This document shows, piece after piece, positions 8,116-17,501 of a DNA stretch of 64,000 bases. Both the position numbers and the translations under genes were made by a program. The notes beneath the pieces are model-generated. The model did no database searches and was not told the DNA's origin. It worked only from the letters and a program-made list of their open reading frames with translations. Each line of letters begins with the position of its first letter. The stretch's first letter is position 1. The stretch lies in NCBI GenBank assembly GCA_963699535.1, contig CAVOUJ010000020.1, positions 124,001 through 188,000 on the forward strand, written 5' to 3'. The DNA is from VBDM01 sp963699535. Its GTDB lineage: Bacteria; Pseudomonadota; Gammaproteobacteria; Burkholderiales; SG8-39.

Positions 8116-10344
8116 ATGAGTCGTCCGAGAACAGCGCGCAGTATTGCCGCAGCCGTCTGGCTCGTTCTTGCATACGGCATCGCCCTCGCCCAAGAGGCTC
8201 CCGGTCAGTCAGCCCCTCCGGCGGCGCGCCCCAGGATCGGCCTTGCGCTCTCGGGCGGCGGCGCCCGCGGGGCGGCGCATATCGGCGTCCTCAAGGTCCT
8301 CGATGAGCTGCGCGTCCCGGTCGATTGTGTGACCGGCACCAGCATGGGCTCGGTCATCGGGGGCTCGTTCGCCGCGGGGACGACGCCTGCCGAGATGGAG
8401 CGGATCGTCGGAGAGACCGACTGGAACGAGGTGTTCAGCGACCGTCCGCCGCGCGCGGAAATCTCGCCGCGCCTCAAGCAGGACGACTACAAGGGGCTGT
8501 TCGCGCCCGAATTCGGCGTACGCAATGGCTCGCTCGTAGTACGGAAAGGCATCGTGTCTGGCGTCAACATCGAAAGCTTCCTGCGCTACCTGACCGAGCA
8601 ATCGGCCCACGTCGCGGATTTCAGGAAGCTGCCGGTCCCGTTCCGCGCGGTGGCGGCGGATATCGAGACGGGCGAGGCGGTCATCCTCGATCGCGGCAAT
8701 CTCTCGAGGGCGATGCGCGCGAGCATGGCCATCCCCGGCGCGGTGGCGCCGGTAGAAATCGATGGCCGCCTGCTCGTGGACGGCGGCATCGCCAACAACC
8801 TGCCGATCGACGTCGCGCGCAAGATCTGCGGGGAGGTGATCATCGCCGTGAACATCTCGACGCCTCCGCTCGAGCGCGAGGAGATCACTTCTGCGTTCAG
8901 CATCGTCGGGCAGCTCATGAACTTCCTCGGGAAGGAGCGCGTGGACAAGCAGCTCGCGAGCCTTTCCAAGCGCGACGTGCTGATCCAGCCCGAGCTGGGC
9001 GATATCAGCTCGGGATCGTTCGAGCGCATGTCCGAAGCCGTCCGCATCGGGGAGGCGGCCGCGCGCAGCCAGGCCGACGAACTGCGGCGCTACAGCCTGC
9101 CGAAAGCCGAGTACGACGCTCTCCGCAGGAAGCAGATCATCCCGCGCGGCGCAACGCTCGGCCGCGTGGACGAGATCCGCTTCGAGGGGCTCGAGCGCAC
9201 CAACTCCGCGGTGCTCTCGCAGCTCTTGGAGATCAAGCCCGGCACCGAGATCACCGAGGCCTCTCTCGTGCGCGACCTGCGGCGCATCTACGGGCGCGGC
9301 GACTTCGACTCGGTGGATTACCGCATCGAAGAAGGCCCCGGCAGCCGCGCCCTGATCATCCGGGTGCGGGAGAAGGAAACCGGGCCCGACTACATCCGCT
9401 TCGGCGTGTCGCTCGCGAGCTCGACCCAGGGCGACAGCTACTTCAACGTACTCGCGAGTTATCGCAGCACCTGGCTGAACCGGTTCGGGGCCGAATGGAA
9501 GACCGAGGCACAGTTCGGCCAGAACTCGTACTTTTTCACCGAGTTCTACCAGCCGCTGACCCGCTATGGCTACTACTTCATTGCACCCTACGCATCGGTC
9601 GGCGAGTCCTATAACGGTCTTTATACGGGCGACGATCGCGTGGCGGAATACTGGAAACGCGACAGCCGCACGGGGCTCGACCTGGGAACGGACTTCGGGC
9701 AGTGGGGCGAGTTGCGCCTGGGCCCGGTGTGGCACAGGGTGAGAGCCGATGTCCGGACGGGCAACCCGGCCCTGCCAGACGTCGAGGCCAACACGAGCGG
9801 CGCCCGCCTCAGGCTGTTCGGCGACCAGATGGACCAACCCTGGTTCTCCCGCGAGGGACACCGGGTCGCGATGACCGCATTCAGGACCTCTTCGGCGATG
9901 GGCGCGGATACCGACTACTCGCGCGGGGAGCTCTCGTGGACTCAGGCCATGAGTTTCGGCGAGCACACCTTCCAAGGATCCCTGTACGGCGGCACCAACT
10001 TCGGCACCAGCCTTCCCGCTTACGACTCGTTCATGCTCGGCGGCCCGTTCCGGCTGTCCGCGTACGCCATCAACCAGTTTTCGGGACAGCAGGCAGCATT
10101 CGGATCCATCCGATACCTGAACCAGGTCAAACGCCTTCCTTCCCCGATCGGATCCGGCGTGTATGCCGGCGCATCCCTGGAAGCCGGGCGGGTCGACAAG
10201 CTCTACGATGGCCGCGACACCACGGGCAATCTCTGGTCGGCAACCGCATTTCTCGGGGCGGATACCCTCGGGCCCTCGTGGGTGGGCGTGGGTTTCGCGC
10301 CGGGCGGATACAAGAGCCTGTTCCTCCTCGTCGGCGTGCCCTAA
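8116..10344 (+). CDS. patatin-like phospholipase with POTRA/BamA-type C-terminal barrel (PlpD-like)
   Basis: The product has 742 residues, with a signal peptide (IAAAVWLVLAYGIALA). The N-terminal patatin domain is complete: SGGGARGAAHIG oxyanion loop, GTSMG nucleophile elbow, and VDGGIANNLP catalytic Asp. Residues about 370-450 form a POTRA-like domain (VDEIRFEGLERTNSAVLSQLL, LRRIYGRGDFDSVDYRIEEG). The rest is a surface-antigen/BamA-type barrel ending in FLLVGVP. This is the domain order of Pseudomonas PlpD, a type Vd autotransporter that exports a phospholipase A1. ATG 8116 begins the signal peptide. An in-frame upstream extension from 8014 looks spurious because it overlaps the divergent barrel gene's start region. 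All catalytic residues are present. Confidence 0.88.
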   Translation: MSRPRTARSIAAAVWLVLAYGIALAQEAPGQSAPPAARPRIGLALSGGGARGAAHIGVLKVLDELRVPVDCVTGTSMGSVIGGSFAAGTTPAEMERIVGETDWNEVFSDRPPRAEISPRLKQDDYKGLFAPEFGVRNGSLVVRKGIVSGVNIESFLRYLTEQSAHVADFRKLPVPFRAVAADIETGEAVILDRGNLSRAMRASMAIPGAVAPVEIDGRLLVDGGIANNLPIDVARKICGEVIIAVNISTPPLEREEITSAFSIVGQLMNFLGKERVDKQLASLSKRDVLIQPELGDISSGSFERMSEAVRIGEAAARSQADELRRYSLPKAEYDALRRKQIIPRGATLGRVDEIRFEGLERTNSAVLSQLLEIKPGTEITEASLVRDLRRIYGRGDFDSVDYRIEEGPGSRALIIRVREKETGPDYIRFGVSLASSTQGDSYFNVLASYRSTWLNRFGAEWKTEAQFGQNSYFFTEFYQPLTRYGYYFIAPYASVGESYNGLYTGDDRVAEYWKRDSRTGLDLGTDFGQWGELRLGPVWHRVRADVRTGNPALPDVEANTSGARLRLFGDQMDQPWFSREGHRVAMTAFRTSSAMGADTDYSRGELSWTQAMSFGEHTFQGSLYGGTNFGTSLPAYDSFMLGGPFRLSAYAINQFSGQQAAFGSIRYLNQVKRLPSPIGSGVYAGASLEAGRVDKLYDGRDTTGNLWSATAFLGADTLGPSWVGVGFAPGGYKSLFLLVGVP

Positions 10345-10408
10345 AGGCCACAAGCTCGGCACAGGGCCACTGCCCGAGGAATCAACTCAGAACCGGATTT
10401 CGCTCCGA

Positions 10409-10450
10409 ATCATTGATTGTTGGTAGGGCGTGTAGGGATCGAACCTACGA
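10409..10450 (-). repeat. direct repeat copy 2: 3' end of tRNA-Lys plus flank
   Basis: This is the intact-locus copy of the 5673-5713 repeat. It covers the T-arm, acceptor 3' strand and CCA of the tRNA-Lys gene and the 12 bp beyond the CCA. The fact that similarity continues past the tRNA end argues for a duplication rather than chance tRNA similarity. Confidence 0.75.
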
Positions 10451-10496
10451 CCAACGGATTAAGAGTCCGCTGCTCTACCAGCTGAGCTAACGCCCC
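10421..10496 (-). tRNA. tRNA-Lys (CTT)
   Basis: A 76-nt cloverleaf on the minus strand starts GGGGCGTTAGCTCAG, has anticodon loop CTCTTAA (anticodon CTT), T-loop TTCGATC and encoded CCA. The acceptor stem pairs except for a G1-U72 wobble. A TAAAAT-like -10 lies at 10533-10538, leaving a leader of about 30 nt. Confidence 0.95.
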
Positions 10497-10575
10497 TTTT
10501 TTCCTGGAATTTCCTGCTGGACAGGGCACGAAATTTTATCACAGGGTCCCGCGCCTCCAGAAATTTCCGGCTCTC

Positions 10576-12253
10576 CTAGACGACCGCGGTCGGCGCCAGC
10601 GCCTCGATATCGGTCGCGACGTCGACGACGACGGGACGCTCGGCCTTGAGCGCGCGCTCGATCGCCGCCTGCGAGCTCGCCCGGCTTCTCGACGCGGATG
10701 CCGAGCGCGCCGATGTCCTCGGCGATGCGCGCGAAGTTCACCGGCCGATAGGTCCACAGCTCCCTCGCCTGCTCGGTCTGCTCGCCCCCGTAGGCGCGGT
10801 CGAAGCCGCGCTTGGACTGGTTGCCGCTCGCGTTGTTGTTGACGACGGTGACCGAATTGATCTTCCAGCGCACCGCGGTCTCGATCTCTGCGATGTGGTA
10901 CCAGAGGCCGGCGTCTCCGGTGAACACGACGACCGGTCGGTCGGGGCAGGCGCACTTCGCGCCCAGCCCCGCAGGGAACGCCCAGCCGAGGTGGCCCGCG
11001 CTCCTCAGGTAGCTCTGCTTTGGGGAGCGCAGATCGTACATCCCGCCCATCCACATGCCGGCGTGGCCGGTGTCCACGATGACGATGCCGTCGTCGGGCA
11101 CGTGCTTCGTGAGCTCTGCGCACATGCGCTCGGGGCGCATCGGTGCAGCATCGGATTCGAGCATGGGACGATATTTCGAACGCCATTCTTCGCAGATTCC
11201 ACGGACCTTCTCCAGCCACGGTTGTCTCCTCGCGGCGGTCTTTCCGTCCGCGTGCTCGATCATGCGCGCTAGCGTCACCTTGGCGTCGCCGAGCACTGCA
11301 GCCTTGAGCGGGTAATTGCGCCCGAGCGCTTCGGCGTCGATATCGATCTGGATCGCGGGCACGCCGATCTTCGGAACGGTCCAGAAGTTCGTCGTCATGC
11401 CCCCGGTTTCGGTGCCGACGAAGCAGACGAGGTCCGCCTGCCCTATGACGCGGTTGGCGCTCTCGCGCGAGTAGGTGCCCGAGACGCCGACCGCGAGCGG
11501 ATGCACGCCGGGTATGGAATCCTTGCCGTTGAGCGAGGTGGCGACCGGGATGGCGAGCTTCTCGGCAAGAGCGACGAGCTCCCTCCCTGCTCCGGAGGCG
11601 CGCACCCCTCCTCCTGCGACGATCACGGGGCGCTCGGCATCCTGCAGGACCTTGAGCGCCGCGAGGACACTCTTCAAATCAGGCTCGGGACGGAACGGCG
11701 GCACGCGTGCGAAGCGCTCCTCGACGAGCGGCTCCATCTCCGCCTCCTCCGCGTCGACCTGTCCCTCGTTGCCGCGAAACTGCAGGTGCACCGGCCCGGG
11801 TGCGCCTGAAACGGCGACGCGGAAGGCCTGGCGCAGCATGTCGGGAAAACGCGAGACGTCGTCCACGGTCGCATTGAACTTGGTCACCGGCTCGAAGGCG
11901 GGCATGTCGTCCACCTCCTGGTACACCTTGCGAAACTTCGTCTTCGCATCGCGCCCGCCGGTGAAGGCGATCACCGGCGAGTGAGCGAGATGCGCATCGC
12001 GCAACCCCGCGGCGAGATTAAGGGCGCCGATCACCTGCGCCATGCAGATCCCGGGCCTGCCGGAAGCGCGGGCGTAGCCATCCGCCATGTAGGCGGCTGC
12101 TTTTTCGCCGTGCGTGTGGATGCGCTTGATCTTCGTGCGCCGTTCCATCTCGGCGAAGGTCCGGCGCAGCACCGCGGGCACCATGAAAACGTGCGAAACG
12201 CCGTAGCCCTGCAACATTTCGGCGAGGCATTGAGCCCCGGTTATCTTGGGCAT
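10576..12253 (-). CDS. ThDP-dependent enzyme, acetolactate synthase large-subunit-like, one apparent frameshift
   Basis: The frame-corrected length is about 559 residues, the usual size for the family. The N-terminal Pyr domain shows the ThDP-activating glutamate region HTHGEKAAAYMADGYARASGRPG. The central domain is a DHS-like fold (AERPVIVAGGGVRASGAG). The C-terminal PP domain carries the Mg/ThDP motif TGDAGLWYHIAEIETAVRW...NNNASGNQ. The terminal 34 codons are out of phase unless one base near 10670 is removed. They then read AIERALKAERPVVVDVATD and end in TAG at 10576. It follows the cyclase gene by 8 bp, so the two are co-transcribed. The substrate is unknown; catabolic decarboxylases, oxalyl-CoA decarboxylase-like and acetolactate synthase-like enzymes all share this fold. 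Confidence 0.8.
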
Positions 12254-12261
12254 AGTGGCGA

Positions 12262-13234
12262 CTATTTGATCGCGAGCGGATTGGTGGGAGACCCGACTGC
12301 ACCGGTAATCGGAATCGCCGGCGCGACGAACAGGAATTCGTATATCTTGTCGGCGGCACAGTCCTCGGCGAGCTCCTTGACATAGAAGATCTCGCCCATG
12401 GTCATGCCCATCATCGGAATGGTGATCCAGTGCCAGGGCTGGTTGATGCCTGGCTCGGTCTCGTTCGGCCGCACTTCGCAGCCCCAGGTATCGGAGGCGA
12501 GCGCCGCGAGCTCGGTGCGCCTGATCCACTCGAGCGTCTCGAAGCCGAAGCCCGGGCGCGTCGCCGCCGGGATAGCCGTCCCAGCTGCCCGCCTTCAGCT
12601 TCGCTTCCATCTGCCCGGTGCGGACGACGACGAAGTCGCCGCGCTTCACCTTCACGCCTTGCGCCTCGGCGGTACGGTCGAGGTCTGCACAGGTGATGGC
12701 ATAGCCGTCGTCGAGGACCTCTCTTCCGAGCGCCCGCGGGACGTCGAGAAAAACTCCGCGCCCCACCATCCTCGCCTTGGTCTTCTCGATGCCGCATTTC
12801 TGCGCGCCGCTCGAGGTGACTTCCCGGCAGTCGTAGCCGTTCCACATGGAGTTCTCGTAGAACACGTGGCCGAGGCCGTCCCACTGCGTGCCGCACTGAA
12901 GGGGCATCACCACCATGTCGTCTGCGGCGCGTATGCCGCGGTGATCGAGCACGCCCGAATAGGCGTCGGTGCCGGTGCGCAGCATCGTATGCACCGGGTT
13001 GATGCGGCCCATGGCCGGGTACTTGCTCTTCGCGCCCTGTGGGCCGTGCTGGTCGAAGTTGAGTGCGAGCGAGATGACCTTGCCCTTCTTCACCAGCCGC
13101 GCGGCCGCGACGATGTCTTCGGGCCTCGTGTGGTTGAGCGTGCCGATCTCGTCAGCAGGGCCCCATTTGCCCCAGTTCTTGTATTTCTCCGCGGCGTCGC
13201 GGAGATCCTGTCGGGTGAGTTTTCGGCCGGACAT
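12262..13234 (-). CDS. cyclase family protein (metal-dependent hydrolase, kynurenine formamidase-like), one apparent frameshift
   Basis: The protein has about 324 residues after correction. Family features are the QCGTQWDGLGHVFYENSMWNG segment, which corresponds to the metal-binding HxGTHxDxPxH region of PF04199 cyclases with variant ligands, RGVFLDVPRALG, VKRGDFVVVRTGQM, and the C-terminal GINQPWHWITIPMMGM...FLFVAPAIPITGAVGSP. The frame breaks in the G run near 12552; deleting one base joins GDAPG to FGFETLEWIRRTE. Members hydrolyse amide or lactone bonds in aromatic degradation. It is the first gene of a two-gene operon with the ThDP enzyme, which suggests a small catabolic unit of unknown substrate. 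Confidence 0.78.
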
Positions 13235-13454
13235 AGGCCTCCTAAATCTTGTTACCGCGTTGGGTCGTCGATCGGGATGAGAAGAGAACCGGCGCCCAGT
13301 CTACTACGGGAAGCCCCGGCGAAAGCGGGCAGCGTCCTTTCTGCGCCGGCGCTTCACGCCAAGCTTGCAGGAGCGCGTGGTGCTGGAATAAGCTGCCGCC
13401 ACAAGCTGTATGTCGTAGCGAGTGTGGCGGTACCGGCGCCGGGGGCGTCGAGCG

Positions 13455-14351
13455 ATGCGGAGCACAAAAGGGTCTCGAGTGCGCAACGCGCTTGCCCTTC
13501 TTGGACTCGGACTTGCGCTCGCGGGAAGACCGGGCGCAGCCGCTGACGGCATTTTCAACGCCGAGGGAGCACTGTCGCATGACAACAATCTTTCGCGGGC
13601 CTCGTCCGATTCCGACATCGTCAGCGACACGGCGTTGAATATTGCCGCGTCGGGCGGCTATTACTTCGCTCCAGGAGATCGCAACGCGGTGACGCTAACC
13701 GGGGATTTGCGCACGTCGCGATTCTGGCGATTCAACGGCATGAGCAGCGTCGCGCTCGGCGGGACCGCATCCTGGCGCAGCAAGTTCGGCGTCGGCGCTT
13801 TCGTGCCCTGGACGAAAGTCTCCGCGTCGTTTTCCGGAGAGCGGTACGGCGAGAACATCCGCGACGGCCAGCGTTCCAGCCTCGCCCTTCACGCAGGCAG
13901 CCGACTGTCTGAACGCCTGGAAGTTTCCGGTGGCGGCAGCCTCGACCGCTACCGCGCCGACGACGTGGTACAGGTGGTGCCTACAATATCGGGCGACGCT
14001 TTCAGTTTGAGCGGGAGAAACGTCTTTGCTCGGGCTGCATATGCCTTGGGCGACCACTGGCTTGGTTTCGTCGACGCCGCCTTTCGGCGAGGCGATGTGG
14101 TCGCGAGCACGCGCCGCGATCCTCAGATCTTCGCGGTCTCGACCGCGATCACCCGAGACCCGGCGTTTGGCCCGGATTACATCGCCTACCGGCTGAACGG
14201 GACGACGCAAACCTACTCTGCCGGCGCGAGCCTGGTCATGACAGACGATTCGTCTGTGCATGTCGCGGCGACGCGCACGCTGACCCAGGCGACGGGCGGC
14301 CTCGCCTATCGGAGCACCCAGGTCAATGCTGGCATACTCTACAGCTACTGA
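13455..14351 (+). CDS. outer-membrane beta-barrel protein upstream of a cupredoxin/c-di-GMP operon
   Basis: The product is 298 residues. ATG 13455 leads into a signal peptide (NALALLGLGLALAGRPGAAA). The mature chain is a series of amphipathic strands (FNAEGALSHDNNLSRAS, SVALGGTASWRSKFGVGAFVPWTKVSASFSGERYG, SAGASLVMTDDSSVHVAATRTL) and ends STQVNAGILYSY, with a terminal aromatic residue typical of outer-membrane barrels. No named family is recognised. The gene overlaps the next one by 26 bp, so translation is coupled and the two proteins probably work together. Confidence 0.65.
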   Translation: MRSTKGSRVRNALALLGLGLALAGRPGAAADGIFNAEGALSHDNNLSRASSDSDIVSDTALNIAASGGYYFAPGDRNAVTLTGDLRTSRFWRFNGMSSVALGGTASWRSKFGVGAFVPWTKVSASFSGERYGENIRDGQRSSLALHAGSRLSERLEVSGGGSLDRYRADDVVQVVPTISGDAFSLSGRNVFARAAYALGDHWLGFVDAAFRRGDVVASTRRDPQIFAVSTAITRDPAFGPDYIAYRLNGTTQTYSAGASLVMTDDSSVHVAATRTLTQATGGLAYRSTQVNAGILYSY

Positions 14352-15015
14352 AAGTTGCAAGGCCTGCCATTTCGCGGCGGCGCTGCTGTCTCTTGCTCTT
14401 GTTGCACGCGCGGGAGTGGCCGCTCAGATCGCGGCGGCCGTAACCGATCAGGAGGGGCATCCACTTGCCGACGCCGTCGTTGTTGCAGTGCCGCTGCAAG
14501 GCGCGCCGCCGACTGCTCAACCGTCTGCCCGCGAGATCGTGGATCAGATCGGGCAGGAATTCGTCCCCCACGTGAAGCCGATCCTGGTCGGCTCCGCGGT
14601 CTTCTTCCCGAACAAGGACAACGTTCGCCATCAGGTGTATTCGTTCTCGCCCGCGAAGCGGTTCGAGCTCCCGCTGTATGCCGGTACGCCGGCGAAGCCG
14701 ATCGTATTCGACAAGCCCGGTGTGGTGGTCCTCGGCTGCAACATTCACGACTGGATGATCGGTTACATCTACGTGTCCGAATCACCCTACTTCGCCAAGA
14801 CCGGCGCGGACGGAACGGCGCAGCTTAACGATCTGCCGCCGCGCAGCTACCAGGTACGAGTCTGGCATCCCCGTCTGCAAGGACCGGAAGGCACCACGCA
14901 TCAGCAGGCTGATCTCGGCGCCGATGCGCGCGCCGAGCTATCCTGGAAGCTCGTGTTGAAGCCGGAAACTCGCATTCGGCGGGCTCCGGTGCCCGGCTCG
15001 CACAGGCAATACTGA
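14326..15015 (+). CDS. cupredoxin-like periplasmic protein (methylamine utilization protein-like)
   Basis: This 229-residue secreted protein has signal region FAAALLSLALVARAGVAA. After an Ig-like strand set (TDQEGHPLADAVVVAVPL) it shows a plastocyanin-like region: FFPNKDNVRHQVYSFSPAKRFELPLY followed by VVLGCNIHDWMIGYIYV. The His of VRHQVYSF and the Cys-x-x-His of GCNIHDWM are the usual type-1 copper ligands, and a Met follows. Such proteins are often annotated as methylamine utilization proteins without proof of that role. It is translationally coupled to the barrel gene upstream. Its TGA overlaps the ATG of the GGDEF-EAL gene, so the three form one operon. Confidence 0.78.
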   Translation: MLAYSTATESCKACHFAAALLSLALVARAGVAAQIAAAVTDQEGHPLADAVVVAVPLQGAPPTAQPSAREIVDQIGQEFVPHVKPILVGSAVFFPNKDNVRHQVYSFSPAKRFELPLYAGTPAKPIVFDKPGVVVLGCNIHDWMIGYIYVSESPYFAKTGADGTAQLNDLPPRSYQVRVWHPRLQGPEGTTHQQADLGADARAELSWKLVLKPETRIRRAPVPGSHRQY

Positions 15016-17437
15016 TGTCATCGCCCCCATCGGTGCCCGGACCAGGGCTCCCTCGCCAGGCACGCAAGTTCGGCGGCCTGCAGCGCCGCATCATCCTGTT
15101 CGTCTCGGGGCTGCTGATCGCGGTTCTCGGCAGCGTCTTGCTCGTGGTGAATGAGGTGAATTCGCGCAACGCCCGGGCCGCCATCGACGAGGGCCTGGCG
15201 ACCGGCGAGCGGGTGTTCGGGCGCCTGCTCGAGCAGAACAGCCGCCAGCTCACGCAGGTCGCCGACATCCTGTCTCAGGACTTCGCCTTCCGGCAGGCAG
15301 TGGCGACGCGGCGACTTGCAGACGACCGAGTCGGTGCTGGCCAATCACGGCGCCCGCATCAACGCCGACCTGATCACGCTCGTGTCGCTCGGTCGGGAAG
15401 TGATCGCCGATACCCTGAACCGCAGCCTCGTGGGTCAGACCTTCGGGTTTTCCTGGCTGATCGACACGGCGAAGGAAGAAGGCAGGGCGGCCGGAATCGT
15501 GGTGAGCGACGGCAAGCTGTACCAGTTGGTGGTAGTGCCGGTACGCGCGCCCGAGCCGATCGCTTGGGCTGCCTTCGGTTTTCTGGTGCGCGACCGCCTC
15601 GACAAAGAGCTGCAGAGTCTGACGCGTCTCAACGTGTCCTTCTACGGCAAGCCTTCCGGCGAGATCGACTGGGTCGCGCTCGACTCAACGCTGCCACCCG
15701 AGCAGCTCGAGGCGGAACGGCGCAGCCTCGGGCGCGATGTCGGTCGCCTCAAGCACTCGGTGACGATCAATTCGGTGCTGGGGGAGTACCGGACGCTGGT
15801 GATGCCATTGCCGCAGCGCGGCACCATCGCCATCGTCGCGACGCTGGCGCAGTCCATGGACGAGGTACTGGCGCCGTACAGACAGCTCGAGACAATTCTG
15901 CTGCTGCTGGGGGCCGCGGCGCTCGCAATCTCGACGGTCGGCGGTGTCCTGATCGCGCGCAGCATCACCCGCCCGATTCATCTGCTCGCAGACATGTCGC
16001 AGCGCATCGAAGAGGGCGACTTTACCCACACGGTCGACATCCGCAGAAAAGACGAAATCGGTGAGCTGGCACGCAGCTTCGATCACATGCGCAAAGGTCT
16101 TGCAGCGCGCGAGGATCAGATCACGCGGCTTGCCTACCGCGACGCGCTCACCGATCTTCCCAACAGGACACTGTTCAACGATCGACTCGGCGTGGCGATA
16201 AAGGTCGCCCAGCGCGAGCGCAGGGGGCTCGCCGTCCTGTTGATGGACCTCGATCGCTTCAAGCAGATCAACGATACGCTCGGACATCACACCGGCGATC
16301 AGGTCCTGCAGGAGGCCGCGAAGCGGCTTGGGCACGCTGGTACGCAATTCCGATACGATCGCGCGCCTGGGTGGTGACGAATTCATCATCCTCCTGAGCG
16401 ATTGCGGCGTGGAGGAAGCAAAACGCATCGCCGAGAAGATCCTCAAGGCTTTCGACGAGCCCATCGTGGTCGGCGAGCATTCCCTGGACGTCCGTGCGAG
16501 CATCGGCATCGCCGGCTATCCCGCGGACAGCGACGACGCCGACACGCTGATGCGCCACGCGGACCTGGCCATGTATGCCGCCAAGCGCGGCAACCTCGGC
16601 GTGGCCCTGTACGAGGCGGCGCACGGCCGCCACCGCATGGAGCAACTCTCGCTGCTGAGCGAGCTGCGCCGGGCCATCGAGCACGAAGAACTGCGGCTGG
16701 TGTACCAGCCCAAGATCGACATGCACACGGGGCAAGTGGCGGGCGCGGAGGCGCTGGTGCGCTGGCAGCATCCCGAGCGCGGCTTTGTGCCGCCGGCGGA
16801 TTTCATTCCCTTCGCCGAGCAGACCGGATTCATCAAGTCGATAACGCGCTGGGTGATCGAGGCGGCAGCACGGCAATGCTCCCGCTGGAGCGAGCTCGGC
16901 ATGTCGCTCAAGCTCGTGATCAACATCTCGACGCAGGATCTCCTGGACCCGGGAATGCCCGATGCGATTCTTGCCGCCTTGAACAGCAACAACGTGTCTG
17001 CGCGGTCGCTGGGCCTGGAAATAACCGAAAGTGGCGTCATGCAGGACCAGGTGGCGGCAATCGGAGTGTTGAAGCGCCTGCGCGGGCTCGACATCGACGT
17101 CGCTATCGACGATTTCGGCACCGGACACTCGTCGCTCGCCTACGTAAAGCAGCTGCTCGTGAGCGAGCTGAAAATCGACCGCTCCTTCGTGCGTAACCTC
17201 GTTCAGGACCATAAGGACCGTGCGATCGTGCTCTCCATAATCGAGCTCGCGCATAACCTTGAGCTGACCGTGGTTGCCGAAGGCGTCGAAGACCGAAATA
17301 CGCTGGACGTTCTGAAAAAGCTCGGCTGCGACACTGTGCAAGGCTATGTGTTCGCCAAGCCGCTCGCGGAGCGAGAGTTCCACAACTGGTTCGCCGCATG
17401 GAAGCCGGCGGCAGCGCGGGAAATGATCAAAGCCTGA
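15015..17437 (+). CDS. membrane GGDEF-EAL protein with periplasmic sensor and HAMP, two apparent frameshifts
   Basis: The frame-corrected product is about 807 residues. It has an N-terminal membrane helix (RRIILFVSGLLIAVLGSVLLVV), a periplasmic sensor of about 260 residues (dCache-like), a second helix (ETILLLLGAAALAISTVGGVLIA), a HAMP linker (RSITRPIHLLADMSQRIEEGDF), a GGDEF domain with intact RLGGDEFI, and an EAL domain with intact GAEALVRW, NISTQDL, DDFGTGHSSL and AEGVE. Both catalytic halves therefore look competent for c-di-GMP synthesis and hydrolysis. Single extra bases near 15309 (ATGDLQTTESVLANHG) and in the G run near 16331 (KRLGTLVRNSDTIARLGGDEF) split the frame. It is coupled to the cupredoxin-like gene (TGATG overlap), so that periplasmic protein may feed its sensor domain (inference). 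Confidence 0.85.
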
Positions 17438-17501
17438 GCGCCCGTCCCGGGTCAAACGCACCGACAGCGATGGTAGTATGCGAGGATACGAGGAGGATCT
17501 C

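Noticed and set aside
8209..10362. 717-codon antisense open frame under the patatin-BamA-type gene
   Set aside because: It mirrors a clear plus-strand gene with intact motifs; its translation is rich in Arg/Ala/His without any domain. GC-rich codon bias creates such shadows.
5673..10496. Complete integrative element or prophage
   Set aside because: No integrase, transposase, recombinase or phage gene was found between the repeats; only a flanking duplication is supported.
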